Source of the DNA: Actinomycetota bacterium | GTDB lineage: Bacteria; Actinomycetota; Acidimicrobiia; IMCC26256; PALSA-610 | Assembly: GCA_030839105.1 (NCBI GenBank) | Contig: JAUZEI010000288.1 | Location: 1-8,535 of the forward strand | Direction: 5' to 3' | DNA length: 8,535 nt | Part shown: piece by piece, positions 1 to 6,269 of the stretch | Numbering within the stretch: the stretch's first letter is position 1 | Layout of the letters: the number at the start of each line of letters is the position of its first letter | Translations under genes and position numbers: made by a program | Notes under the pieces: model-generated | Database searches by the model: none | What the model saw: the letters and a program-made list of their open reading frames with translations, nothing else | Told to the model about the DNA's origin: nothing

Positions 1-1
1 T

Positions 2-373
2 TCACACTTGCGGCGACAGCTGGCGGCCGAGGTGCTCGAGGACGGGGCCGATTGCGGCCGCGGGACTGAACTCGATGAAGGTGACGCCTTCGTCGGTCCA
101 GCCGGTGTGCGCGCCCGGCCAGTGGAACACCTCACCGGCGCGCGTCGTCTCCTCGGTACCGTCCGCGTACCGGACCGAGATCGAACCGGCCGTCACGTAT
201 CCCCAGTGCGGCGACTGGCAGAGATCGTCCGGCAGGCCCTTGAAGAGAGGCGTGAAGTCGACGCCCGGCGGAAGGTCGATGTGACGAATGGTGACGTCTC
301 CGGAGGTCAATCCGCGGGTCACGATCCCGTCGACCTGCATCTCGAGCGGTACCTCATTGATGGTCGCGTGCAT
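2..373 (-). CDS. Small single-domain cupin protein
   Basis: The 123-residue protein has the size and pattern of a stand-alone cupin beta-barrel. The first cupin motif lies around residues 55-72 (PHWGYVTAGSISVRYADG), and the second around 80-91 (GEVFHWPGAHTGW). H56, H84 and H89 are candidate metal ligands, and E101 follows on a late strand (FIEFSPA). There is no signal peptide or membrane segment, so it is probably cytoplasmic. Substrate and reaction cannot be read from the sequence; small cupins of this kind may be enzymes, isomerases or sensors. I chose the ATG at 373 because the barrel follows at once and a G-rich stretch (GGGGG) sits about 7 bases upstream. The frame stays open to a GTG at 505, but that extra N-terminus is Arg/Pro-rich and unlike a cupin. 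It is divergent from the TIGR03086 gene. The family is fairly certain, the function unknown. Confidence 0.85.
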   Translation of the reverse strand: MHATINEVPLEMQVDGIVTRGLTSGDVTIRHIDLPPGVDFTPLFKGLPDDLCQSPHWGYVTAGSISVRYADGTEETTRAGEVFHWPGAHTGWTDEGVTFIEFSPAAAIGPVLEHLGRQLSPQV

Positions 374-488
374 GGCATACCCCCGTGCGCTCGGCCGGGG
401 TGATCCCGGCATCTCGACATCATCGGCGCGCGTGCTCCCGCCCGCATCGGCTGAACGACGTAGGCCCCGCCGGGGCGTGACGACAGGA

Positions 489-504
489 TGGGTCAGATGA
501 CCCA
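489..504. promoter_or_regulatory. 16-bp inverted repeat, candidate operator between divergent genes
   Basis: TGGGTCA-GA-TGACCCA is a perfect repeat with 7-bp arms and a 2-base centre. A third half-site, GGGTC at 509-513, pairs again with GACCC at 499-503. It lies between the divergent cupin and TIGR03086 genes, where a dimeric repressor would be expected to bind. The symmetry is seen directly; the operator role is inferred, and no regulator gene is adjacent. Confidence 0.4.
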
Positions 505-521
505 CATGGGGTCGGCCGCGA

Positions 522-722
522 ATGCGTGGTCTGTCCGATGCGGCCGAGATGCGCGCCGATCACGATGACGACATGGACGAAGGTCATGCTGTGAACACCG
601 GGTGGGCGGACGAGGTGCAGGACCACATGGTCCACGGCCGCGACCGCGAGGCGGCCGAGCTCGCCGCCCGGCACCTCCGAGGCACCGAGGCCGCGACATC
701 ACCGATCCGAGGAGAAACCACC
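522..722 (+). other. Gene-free gap with an in-frame open stretch; possible regulator remnant
   Basis: The 350 bases between the cupin start (373) and the next gene (723) contain no convincing intact gene. From 522 the frame is open and continuous with the downstream TIGR03086 gene. It would encode about 67 residues, including a charged, helix-prone part (DREAAELAARHLRG) that resembles the last helix of FCD-type GntR regulators. It has no DNA-binding part, is preceded by an in-frame stop at 498, and is followed by a strong ribosome binding site that starts the real gene. It could be a decayed C-terminus or chance. A second inverted repeat, GGACCA-CA-TGGTCC, lies at 620-633. Confidence 0.25.
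709..714 (+). promoter_or_regulatory. Ribosome binding site deciding the start of the TIGR03086 gene
   Basis: GAGGAG lies 8 bases before the ATG at 723. It favours this start over the ATG at 522, which lies in the same open frame without a comparable signal. Confidence 0.75.
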
Positions 723-1280
723 ATGGGACCACTCGAACAGCTCGACGAGCTCGGGCCACTGCTCGGTCAGGTCACCTCGGCGATCACACCCGAAGATCTG
801 GACTCACCGACCGCCTGCACCAACTTCACCGTGCGCGGCGTCCTGGGGCACATGATCGGCGGCGCCACTCAGTTCGCAGCCGCGTTTCGCGGCGCTTCAC
901 CACCCGAGACGCCTTCCGAGGTTGCGCAAAGTCCGGACGTCGTTGCCCGAACGCAGGCCGCGCTGGCCGGTCTGATGGGCGCGGTCGCGTCACCGGGCGC
1001 GCTCGAACGCACCATCGCGTCACCATTCGGCGAGATGCCGGGCGACGCCTTCGCCCGCCTCGTCGTGCTCGACGGACTCGTGCACGGGTGGGACCTCGCC
1101 ACCGCGACCGGTCAGACCTATGCGCCGTCCGACGCGCTCGTCGCCGAGGCCGATGCCTTCGCCCGTCAGGCCATCGCGCCGGCAATGCGCGACGGCGACA
1201 CGTTCGCGGCAGCGGTCGAGCCCCCTGCCGACGCGACACCCATCGAGCAATTGGTCGCGTTCACGGGCCGACGCATCTGA
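723..1280 (+). CDS. TIGR03086-like metal-binding protein (DinB / maleylpyruvate isomerase fold)
   Basis: This 185-residue protein matches the TIGR03086 group of the DinB-like, mycothiol-dependent maleylpyruvate isomerase N-terminal fold, a four-helix bundle common in actinobacteria. Family marks are TVRGVLGHMIGG (H43), the FGEMPG loop near 102-107, and LVHGWDLATATG with H121 and D124. The histidines are the expected metal ligands. Characterised relatives use thiol cofactors such as mycothiol in isomerase or S-transferase reactions, but the substrate here is unknown. The start is fixed by GAGGAG upstream. The gene ends 56 bases before the methyltransferase on the same strand, so the two are probably co-transcribed. 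No signal peptide is present, so it is probably cytoplasmic. The family call is good; a specific reaction would be guesswork. Confidence 0.85.
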   Translation: MGPLEQLDELGPLLGQVTSAITPEDLDSPTACTNFTVRGVLGHMIGGATQFAAAFRGASPPETPSEVAQSPDVVARTQAALAGLMGAVASPGALERTIASPFGEMPGDAFARLVVLDGLVHGWDLATATGQTYAPSDALVAEADAFARQAIAPAMRDGDTFAAAVEPPADATPIEQLVAFTGRRI

Positions 1281-1321
1281 AGCACACGCGCCCGCGCACC
1301 GTTGCTCGTCGATCATTCGAT

Positions 1322-1327
1322 AGGAGG
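1322..1327 (+). promoter_or_regulatory. Strong Shine-Dalgarno of the methyltransferase gene
   Basis: A perfect AGGAGG sits 9 bases before the ATG at 1337. It sets the methyltransferase start even though the frame is open back to 602. Confidence 0.8.
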
Positions 1328-1336
1328 ACCGATCCA

Positions 1337-2149
1337 ATGAACGCCAACAAGGAACTGTGGGAAAAGGGCGATTTCACTCGCGTGGCCGCCGCGATGAGAG
1401 GCAGCGGTGCGCGTCTGGTCGATCGGCTCGAGATCACGAAGGGGCTGAAGGTCTTGGATCTCGGATGTGGTGACGGAACGACGGCGCTTCCCGCGGCCCG
1501 GCTCGGAGCCGATGTTCTCGGCGTCGACATCGCAAGCAACCTCGTCGACGCCGGGAATCGCCGCGCCAAGGAGGACGGCCTCGAGAATCTGAGCTTTCAA
1601 CAAGGCGATGCGTGCGACCTGGCGGAGCTCGACGACCAGTCGTTCGATCTCGTCGTCAGCATCTTCGGAGCGATGTTCGCGCCGAAACCGTTCGACGTCG
1701 CGAAGGAGATGGTGCGCGTGACGCGGCCGGGAGGGCGGATCGTCATGGGCAACTGGATTCCCGGCGACCCGACGCTGGTCGCCCAGATCCTGAAGATCAG
1801 CTCCGCGTACTCGTCCCCGCCGCCCGAAGGATTCGTCAGCCCGATGACGTGGGGTATTGCCGACAATGTGGTCGAGCGCTTCACCGCCGCCGGGGTTTCC
1901 CACGACAAAGTCACGTGCGAGCGCGACACATTCGCTTTCGAAAGTCCCGTGCCGCCTTCGGAGTTTCTCGACCTGTTCCGGAGCTATTACGGCCCGACGA
2001 TGAACGCATTCGAAGCCGCGGAGGCGGCCGGGCGGGCGGACGACCTGCACCGCGAGCTGGCCGCCTTGTTCAACGAACAGAACCAGAGCCCGAACGATCA
2101 GACGACGTCGATCAGCGCGACTTTTCTCCGGGTCACGGTCGAGGTCTGA
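1337..2149 (+). CDS. Class I SAM-dependent methyltransferase
   Basis: The 270-residue protein carries the class I (Rossmann-like) methyltransferase core. Motif I is VLDLGCGDGTTALPAA (residues 39-54), which binds S-adenosylmethionine. The acidic end of strand 2 is GVDIA (D64), the adenine-contacting GDACDL lies at 90-95, strand 4 is FDLVVSIFGAMF, and the post-motif segment is VRVTRPGGRIVMGNW (126-140). The methyl acceptor is not evident. The fold resembles UbiE/COQ5-like and small-molecule methyltransferases, and the C-terminal 120 residues probably form the substrate part. It has no export signal and should be cytoplasmic. It follows the TIGR03086 gene by 56 bases and probably forms an operon with it, which may suggest shared work on a small metabolite. 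The long upstream open frame from 602 is an Arg-rich shadow of the neighbouring gene. Confidence 0.88.
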   Translation: MNANKELWEKGDFTRVAAAMRGSGARLVDRLEITKGLKVLDLGCGDGTTALPAARLGADVLGVDIASNLVDAGNRRAKEDGLENLSFQQGDACDLAELDDQSFDLVVSIFGAMFAPKPFDVAKEMVRVTRPGGRIVMGNWIPGDPTLVAQILKISSAYSSPPPEGFVSPMTWGIADNVVERFTAAGVSHDKVTCERDTFAFESPVPPSEFLDLFRSYYGPTMNAFEAAEAAGRADDLHRELAALFNEQNQSPNDQTTSISATFLRVTVEV

Positions 2150-2182
2150 CCCGGAACTCGGCGAGGGTGGGCCGCAAGGGGC

Positions 2183-2203
2183 CGCGCGCCACGCCCGCGC
2201 GCG
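2183..2203. terminator. GC-rich hairpin between convergent genes
   Basis: CGCGCGC at 2183-2189 pairs with GCGCGCG at 2197-2203 around a 7-base loop. It sits between the methyltransferase stop (2149) and the stop of the minus-strand regulator (2231). There is no T-run on either side, so it is at best a weak or bidirectional terminator. Confidence 0.3.
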
Positions 2204-2230
2204 CTCGGGTGAACCGCGCCGCCACTAGGC

Positions 2231-2986
2231 CTACGGCTGCAGCAGGAAGTCCTCGGGCGCTTCATACGTGGGACCACCCACGACGACGCTCGAGTCAGCG
2301 ACCTCGGGATGCGTTCGGCGCGCCTCGGCCACGACTTCGGGAGGCACGAATCTCGTGTCGTACGGACAAACGATGGTTGCCGGGGCCGACGCGAAGGAGA
2401 GATTGACGAGAGACTCGTAACGGAACCACGCAGTGATCTCCGCGCCGGACCGGGCCGCCCAAACGGGGTCACCCACCACGCGTATCCACGCCGCGCCGGC
2501 CTCGTATTTCTGTTTCACGAACGCTCGGTACCGGTTCAGGGCCCCGCTGAGCGAGCTGTACCACTCGGCCGAATCTGCGAACTCGACGGCGTCGGAGCGA
2601 ACGTCGAGCGCGTCGCGCACAAGAGCCGTCTGCGCGGGCGTCGTCACTACCAACACGCATTCCGCGCGTTCGAGTCCTTCTGCGACGTAGGGAATCGCCG
2701 CTTCGAGGTAGTCCTCGTCCGACCCGTAGGTCAGGAGTCGATGCTCGAAGAGATGCGGTGCGAGCGTCGCCTTGCCACCGACGAGATAGTCGACGCTCAC
2801 CCCCAACGCCTCGGCGAGGGCCGACAGGCTGCTCAGCCGGACGTCCTGACGTCGGCCCGACTCGATCTGGGCGATGGCCGACCAGCTCACCCCGGAGTGG
2901 TAGGCGAGCGCCTCTCGGCTCCAGCCGACACGCACTCGGGCCGACCTCAGCGATTCCCCGATCCGGGACGAACCCACGTACACCAC
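2231..2986 (-). CDS. XRE-type helix-turn-helix plus MEDS domain regulator (DcmR-like)
   Basis: Counted from the GTG at 2986, the 251-residue protein has two domains. Residues about 8-70 are a Cro/C1-type helix-turn-helix (RIGESLRSARVRVGWSREAL, then SWSAIAQIESGRR and LSALAEALGVSVDYLVGG). Residues about 81-235 match the MEDS domain, known from DcmR and methanogen/methylotroph sensors. Its marks are EHRLLTYGSDEDYLEAAIPY, EGLERAECVLVV, RVVGDPVWAARSGAE, RYESLVNLSFA and CPYDTRFVPPEVV. MEDS is thought to bind a small ligand, possibly a hydrocarbon derivative, so this is probably a ligand-responsive transcription factor. The start is uncertain: the frame is open to TTG 3049, and GTGs occur at 3022, 2986, 2983 and 2977. 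I prefer 2986-2977 because the domain starts there and the upstream DNA holds palindromes and promoter-like sequence. It is divergent from the response regulator gene. Confidence 0.85.
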   Translation of the reverse strand: MVYVGSSRIGESLRSARVRVGWSREALAYHSGVSWSAIAQIESGRRQDVRLSSLSALAEALGVSVDYLVGGKATLAPHLFEHRLLTYGSDEDYLEAAIPYVAEGLERAECVLVVTTPAQTALVRDALDVRSDAVEFADSAEWYSSLSGALNRYRAFVKQKYEAGAAWIRVVGDPVWAARSGAEITAWFRYESLVNLSFASAPATIVCPYDTRFVPPEVVAEARRTHPEVADSSVVVGGPTYEAPEDFLLQP

Positions 2987-3025
2987 CCTATGCCGCCGCT
3001 TCCCCTTGCCGGTAGCTCTCACGCT

Positions 3026-3035
3026 GTCATATGAC
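3026..3035. promoter_or_regulatory. 10-bp palindrome in the divergent promoter region
   Basis: GTCATATGAC is a perfect palindrome. Read on the minus strand it includes TATGAC, a fair -10 element about 40 bases before the preferred start of the MEDS regulator. It lies about 22 bp, or two helical turns, from the palindrome at 3047-3059. It may be an operator, a promoter element or both; function is inferred. Confidence 0.35.
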
Positions 3036-3046
3036 GCGCTCAGTTG

Positions 3047-3059
3047 CAAGTGTCACTTG
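3047..3059. promoter_or_regulatory. 13-bp inverted repeat, candidate operator
   Basis: CAAGTG-T-CACTTG has perfect 6-bp arms around one base. It lies between the divergent MEDS regulator and response regulator, and TAGGAT at 3063-3068, a possible plus-strand -10 element, follows at once. XRE-type proteins bind such short dyads, so autoregulation by the MEDS protein is plausible but unproven. Confidence 0.4.
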
Positions 3060-3117
3060 ACGTAGGATGGGAGAAGGAACAGTCTGAAAGCAACGCCGTC
3101 GCCGCCAATGGACCGCG

Positions 3118-3153
3118 CCCATGTCTGAGCCCATGTCTGAGCCCATGTCCGAC
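3118..3153 (+). repeat. Three tandem copies of a 12-bp unit in the 5' leader
   Basis: The unit CCCATGTCTGAG occurs at 3118-3129 and 3130-3141 exactly, and at 3142-3153 with two changes (CCCATGTCCGAC). Each copy contains an ATG. The repeat sits in the leader before the response regulator. Its length is a multiple of three, so copy-number changes would keep the reading frame. Confidence 0.75.
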
Positions 3154-3207
3154 TCCGATCCGGATTGTCACCTGCTCCGCGTTCGCGCGGGTGTCGTGGG
3201 TGCGTAG
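3121..3207 (+). CDS. Possible 28-residue leader peptide
   Basis: Starting at the ATG of the first repeat copy, a short frame encodes MSEPMSEPMSDSDPD followed by 13 more residues. It stops at TAG 3205-3207, four bases before the ATG at 3212 of the response regulator. It lies in a different frame from that gene. No good ribosome binding site precedes it. It could be a coupling leader, the true N-terminus displaced by a frameshift, or chance. Confidence 0.2.
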   Translation: MSEPMSEPMSDSDPDCHLLRVRAGVVGA

Positions 3208-3211
3208 CGAC

Positions 3212-3889
3212 ATGCCCCGCGCCCGTGGGTTCGAGACGTCGCACAGTCGGTCCGGGCACGGAGTCAAGGTGATGCTCGTCGACAGCCGAGCCATGATGCG
3301 GGAAGGCCTGCGCGCAGCGATCGAGCCCCACCCCGATCTCGTCGTCGTCGCGGAAGCGGCCACCGTCACCGACGCAAGCAGCCTCGATGTCACTCCCGAC
3401 GTCATCGTGACGGACATAAAACTGCCCGACGCGACATACGGCGACGTGATCACGCGGCTGCGCGACTTCTTCGGACAGGGTTCCATTCTGGTGTTCACGG
3501 CCGTCCACGACGCCGCGGAGGTCCAAGCGGTTCTCACCGCCGGCGCCAACGGCTACTTGCTCGAGAACTCGGCGGCCACCGACGTCCTGGCGGCGATACG
3601 CGCCGTCGCCGCCGGCGACACGTACCTCCAGCCCTCATTGGGTGTGCAGCTCGCGCGGTCGCAGCGACCGCTGACGACGGCACTCGGACTCTCGCCGGAC
3701 GAGCATCACGTACTGCTGCTGCTCGTGCTCGGCTACACGAACGTCGACGTCGCGCGACTGTGCAACATCAGCCTGCGCACCGCCGAAACGCGTCGCGCGC
3801 AACTTCAGCAAAAGCTCGATCGCCACACCCGAGCCGAGCTCGTCGAGTACGCGCGAGCGAATGGTCTCGTTCAACTGCGTCCGCAATGA
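3212..3889 (+). CDS. NarL/FixJ-type response regulator with atypical receiver domain
   Basis: From the ATG at 3212 the protein has 225 residues: a receiver domain (about 18-135) and a LuxR/GerE helix-turn-helix (about 159-220). Receiver marks are VKVMLVDSRAMMREGL, PDVIVTDIKLPD with phospho-acceptor D68, and ILVFTAVHD with T96. Two positions deviate: the acidic pair near strand 1 is D24-S25 rather than two acids, and the usual Lys after GYLL is E118. The HTH shows SPDEHHVLLLLVLGYTNVDVA and SLRTAETRRAQLQQKL, which match the family and predict DNA binding. No histidine kinase gene is nearby, so it is an orphan. The start is uncertain: GTG 3200 or a far-upstream TTG at 3044 are alternatives, and MLVD at 3272 would cut into the first strand. 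It ends 90 bases before the convergent propeller gene. Confidence 0.85.
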   Translation: MPRARGFETSHSRSGHGVKVMLVDSRAMMREGLRAAIEPHPDLVVVAEAATVTDASSLDVTPDVIVTDIKLPDATYGDVITRLRDFFGQGSILVFTAVHDAAEVQAVLTAGANGYLLENSAATDVLAAIRAVAAGDTYLQPSLGVQLARSQRPLTTALGLSPDEHHVLLLLVLGYTNVDVARLCNISLRTAETRRAQLQQKLDRHTRAELVEYARANGLVQLRPQ

Positions 3890-3890
3890 C

Positions 3891-3933
3891 CCCGCGAGAA
3901 TCCTGTCCAGAGTGAGGTGGCAACTCGTGCGGG
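3891..3933. terminator. Weak inverted repeat between convergent genes
   Basis: CCCGCGAG at 3891-3898 pairs with CTCG-tg-CGGG at 3924-3933, with a two-base bulge and a loop of about 25 bases. It follows the response regulator stop and precedes the propeller gene's stop at 3980. It has no T-tract, so a terminator role is only a guess. Confidence 0.2.
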
Positions 3934-3979
3934 ACCCAACCGAGGACGAGCGTCACACGGAGATGCCGCCCCTCTGCGA

Positions 3980-5314
3980 CTACGGCAAGCCGAAGGCGTA
4001 GAGATTGCCGTCGGCCGACCCCAGATACACCATCCCGTTCGCAACGACCGGGCCGAAGCCGTCACGGGGAGCGGTCCAGAGCGGCGCGCACACCCTCGGA
4101 GTCCCCGAACAGTTGACGCTGCCCGCCGCGTCGAACCCGAGCAGGTCTTGCCCACCGCTGACGTACACCACTCCGTTGGCAACCGCCGGCGGCCGGAAGC
4201 CCCCCTCTGATCCGCCGGGACTGGCTGTCCAAAGGGGCGTGCACGTCTTCGGGACGCCGGAACAGTGCGTGCTTCCCGCCGCGTCGAAGGCATAGAGCAC
4301 TTCTGCAGGCAGCTCGACGAAGACGTAGACGACTCCCTTCGCGACCGCGGCCGACGCACCGGTACCGGCGGTCGTGGCCGTCCAGAGCGGTGTGCAGGTC
4401 TTCGGCGCGCCCGAACAGTGCGTGGTTCCCGCGGCGTCGAAGGCGTAGAGCTTGTTGTCGAACGAGCTGATGTAGACGACGCCATTGGCGATTGCGGGGG
4501 CCTGGGTGGAGATCATGGCGCCCGTCGCGGCCGTCCAGACCGGCGTGCACTTCCGCGGACTGCCGGAGCAGTGCGTGCTGCCGGTCGCGTCGAATGCGTA
4601 CAGCTTGCCATCACCCGAACCGACGTAGACGAGTCCGTTCACGACTGCCGGCGACGACAGAACCTGACCTCCCGTAGCCGCGCTCCACAGCGGGGTGCAG
4701 ATCTTCGGGGTGCCCGAGCAGTTCACAACTCCGGCCGCGTCCAATGCGTAGAGACTGTCGCCGGATCCGACGTACACGATCCCGCCGGCAACCAGAGGAG
4801 AAGAGCCGAAGCCGCCCGTCGCGGCCGTCCAGAGCGGCGCGCATGTCTTGGGAGTGCCCGAACACTTCGTGCGCCCCGTCGCGTCGAACGCGTACAGATT
4901 GCCATCCGTCGAATTCACGTACGCGATTCCGTTGACGACCGCCGGCGACGAGTCGATGAAACCGCCCGCGGCTGCCGTCCACAACGGCTTGCAGAAGCGG
5001 GGAAGCCCGGAGCAGTTTGTCGCGTTCCCGGCGCCGGCCTGGAACGCGTACAGGGTGAAGTTCGATACTTGATACACGACCCCGTTCGCCACCGTGGGCG
5101 CGGTCAGGATCCCGTCGAAGACGCGAGTTCCGCCGGCCCACTTCTGTTGCAGATTGGCGACGTTCGCGATGCCGATCGTCGATTCGGTCGGATCGAATCC
5201 CGTACGCGCCGGTCCATACCGGAACATCGTCCAATCGCAACCCGACAGGACGGACACCGCCGCAACCAGCACGCACAGCCAGCGGCCGAGTCGCCATCGA
5301 GAGGTCCTCACCAC
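3980..5314 (-). CDS. Eight-bladed PQQ-like beta-propeller lipoprotein
   Basis: The 444-residue protein begins with a basic N-terminus, a hydrophobic stretch (WLCVLVAAVSV) and a lipobox LSGC with C26, so it should be exported and anchored as a lipoprotein on the outer face of the membrane. The rest is a PQQ-like propeller: the ending LYAFDA or a close variant occurs eight times (about 88, 140, 188, 238, 289, 340, 391, 438), each after a PAVxNGVVYVGSxDG strand pair. Seven blade junctions carry an extra loop CSGxPxxC with two cysteines (C101/108, 151/158, 199/206, 249/256, 300/307, 351/358, 402/409), then PLWTA. These look like local disulfides. The PQQ-dehydrogenase catalytic residues are not apparent, so a binding or scaffold role (BamB-like fold) is more likely than an enzyme. 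Start is GTG 5314 or 5311. It follows the dehydrogenase by 91 bases. Confidence 0.88.
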   Translation of the reverse strand: MVRTSRWRLGRWLCVLVAAVSVLSGCDWTMFRYGPARTGFDPTESTIGIANVANLQQKWAGGTRVFDGILTAPTVANGVVYQVSNFTLYAFQAGAGNATNCSGLPRFCKPLWTAAAGGFIDSSPAVVNGIAYVNSTDGNLYAFDATGRTKCSGTPKTCAPLWTAATGGFGSSPLVAGGIVYVGSGDSLYALDAAGVVNCSGTPKICTPLWSAATGGQVLSSPAVVNGLVYVGSGDGKLYAFDATGSTHCSGSPRKCTPVWTAATGAMISTQAPAIANGVVYISSFDNKLYAFDAAGTTHCSGAPKTCTPLWTATTAGTGASAAVAKGVVYVFVELPAEVLYAFDAAGSTHCSGVPKTCTPLWTASPGGSEGGFRPPAVANGVVYVSGGQDLLGFDAAGSVNCSGTPRVCAPLWTAPRDGFGPVVANGMVYLGSADGNLYAFGLP

Positions 5315-5320
5315 CGCCGA

Positions 5321-5325
5321 CCTCC
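5321..5325 (-). promoter_or_regulatory. Ribosome binding site of the propeller lipoprotein
   Basis: On the minus strand GGAGG lies 6 bases before the GTG at 5314 and 9 before the GTG at 5311. It supports this start just ahead of the signal peptide; an ATG at 5297 is out of frame. Confidence 0.65.
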
Positions 5326-5405
5326 GTTCCTACACCGCGCCCAGGGTGACGTGATACAGGCAGAATCGCTCGCGCGCAAGGGGGAGAATCCCGGTGACCC
5401 CGTCG

Positions 5406-6269
5406 TCATGGGGTGACGCCCTCGGGCGGCCAACCCGGGAGGAGGCGACGGTCTGCGCACAGCTTCGGGGCGTAGACCCATTTGCCCGCGAATCGGAGCG
5501 CGTCGTCGTTGCTCGCGAGCCAGCTGACCGCGGCGCCGGTGGCTTCGGCCGGGGCCGAGCCGAAGCCTCGCTCGAAGTCGTCATTCGGGTGTTGCAGTCG
5601 TCGCTTTTCGGTGATGACGTTTCCGGGATCGACGTTGAATGCGCGGACGCCCCGGTCCCGGAACTCGGCCTCGATCCCGCCCGCGACCCGACCGAACGCA
5701 GCTTTCGATGCTGCGTAGCCGATGCCCCAGCCGCCCGCTCCGGCGGGGCCGGGCGGGTCGTGTCGGGCCGACCCCGACACCATGTCGATGATGCGGCCGT
5801 GGCCTCGCTCGGTCATGTGGGGCACGACGAGCTGGATGAGGCGAAGCGGGTGGGCAAAGTTGCCGCGCATGACTTTGTCGATGTCGTCCATCCTCATGTC
5901 GAGAATGCGGTCCGCACTGCCGCGTCCCTGGTAGATCGCGTTGTTGAACAAGACGTCGATGCGGCCCCACTCGCCGAGCACGGTCGCCGGCGCAGCTTCG
6001 ACGCTCGTCAGGTCGAGCAGGTCCATCGGCACGATCAACGCGCGTCGCCCGCGCGAAGTGATTTCGGCGGCTGTCGTTTCGAGACTCCCGGGTAGCGAGA
6101 CGACCGGATCGTCGCCGCGGACCGAGTTCGGCTCGCTGCGCGCGTCGCCCTCGTGGACGGTCCGGGCGGTGATCGCAACGTCGAATCCGACAGACGCGAG
6201 CGCGATCGCGGTTGCCTTGCCGATCCCGCGGCTCGCGCCGGTGACAAGTGCGACCGGTGCGTCGGTCAT
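5406..6269 (-). CDS. Short-chain dehydrogenase/reductase (SDR)
   Basis: The 287-residue protein is a classical SDR that would use NAD(P)H to oxidise or reduce an alcohol/carbonyl substrate in the cytoplasm. The cofactor motif is TGASRGIG (10-17) after a short first strand. R37 ends strand 2, which weakly hints at NADP preference. NNA lies at 109-111, N137 is the likely structural catalytic Asn, the Ser is in MVSGSA (165 or 167), and YAASK gives Y185 and K189. DPGNVITE (214-221) matches the usual PG region. A longer loop (about 39-62) separates strand 2 from the next helix. The ATG at 6269 has AAAGGGA 6 bases upstream. Its ATGA overlaps the TGA ending the serS frame, so translation may be coupled. 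The substrate is unknown. Confidence 0.9.
   Translation of the reverse strand: MTDAPVALVTGASRGIGKATAIALASVGFDVAITARTVHEGDARSEPNSVRGDDPVVSLPGSLETTAAEITSRGRRALIVPMDLLDLTSVEAAPATVLGEWGRIDVLFNNAIYQGRGSADRILDMRMDDIDKVMRGNFAHPLRLIQLVVPHMTERGHGRIIDMVSGSARHDPPGPAGAGGWGIGYAASKAAFGRVAGGIEAEFRDRGVRAFNVDPGNVITEKRRLQHPNDDFERGFGSAPAEATGAAVSWLASNDDALRFAGKWVYAPKLCADRRLLPGWPPEGVTP

Noticed and set aside
374..505. Longer cupin starting at GTG 505
   Set aside because: The added 44 residues are Arg/Pro/Gly-rich, unlike cupins, and would cover the inverted repeat at 489-504.
3044..3211. N-terminal extension of the response regulator from TTG 3044
   Set aside because: The extension has no domain character, overlaps the palindrome and the tandem repeat, and uses a weak start codon without a ribosome binding site.
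5397..5414. ACCCC/GGGGT hairpin at the end of the SDR gene as a terminator
   Set aside because: Only five base pairs, no T-tract, and it overlaps the SDR stop codon.
4265..5416. Long plus-strand open frame opposite the propeller gene
   Set aside because: It is an Arg-rich shadow of the repeated propeller coding sequence, with no domain pattern.
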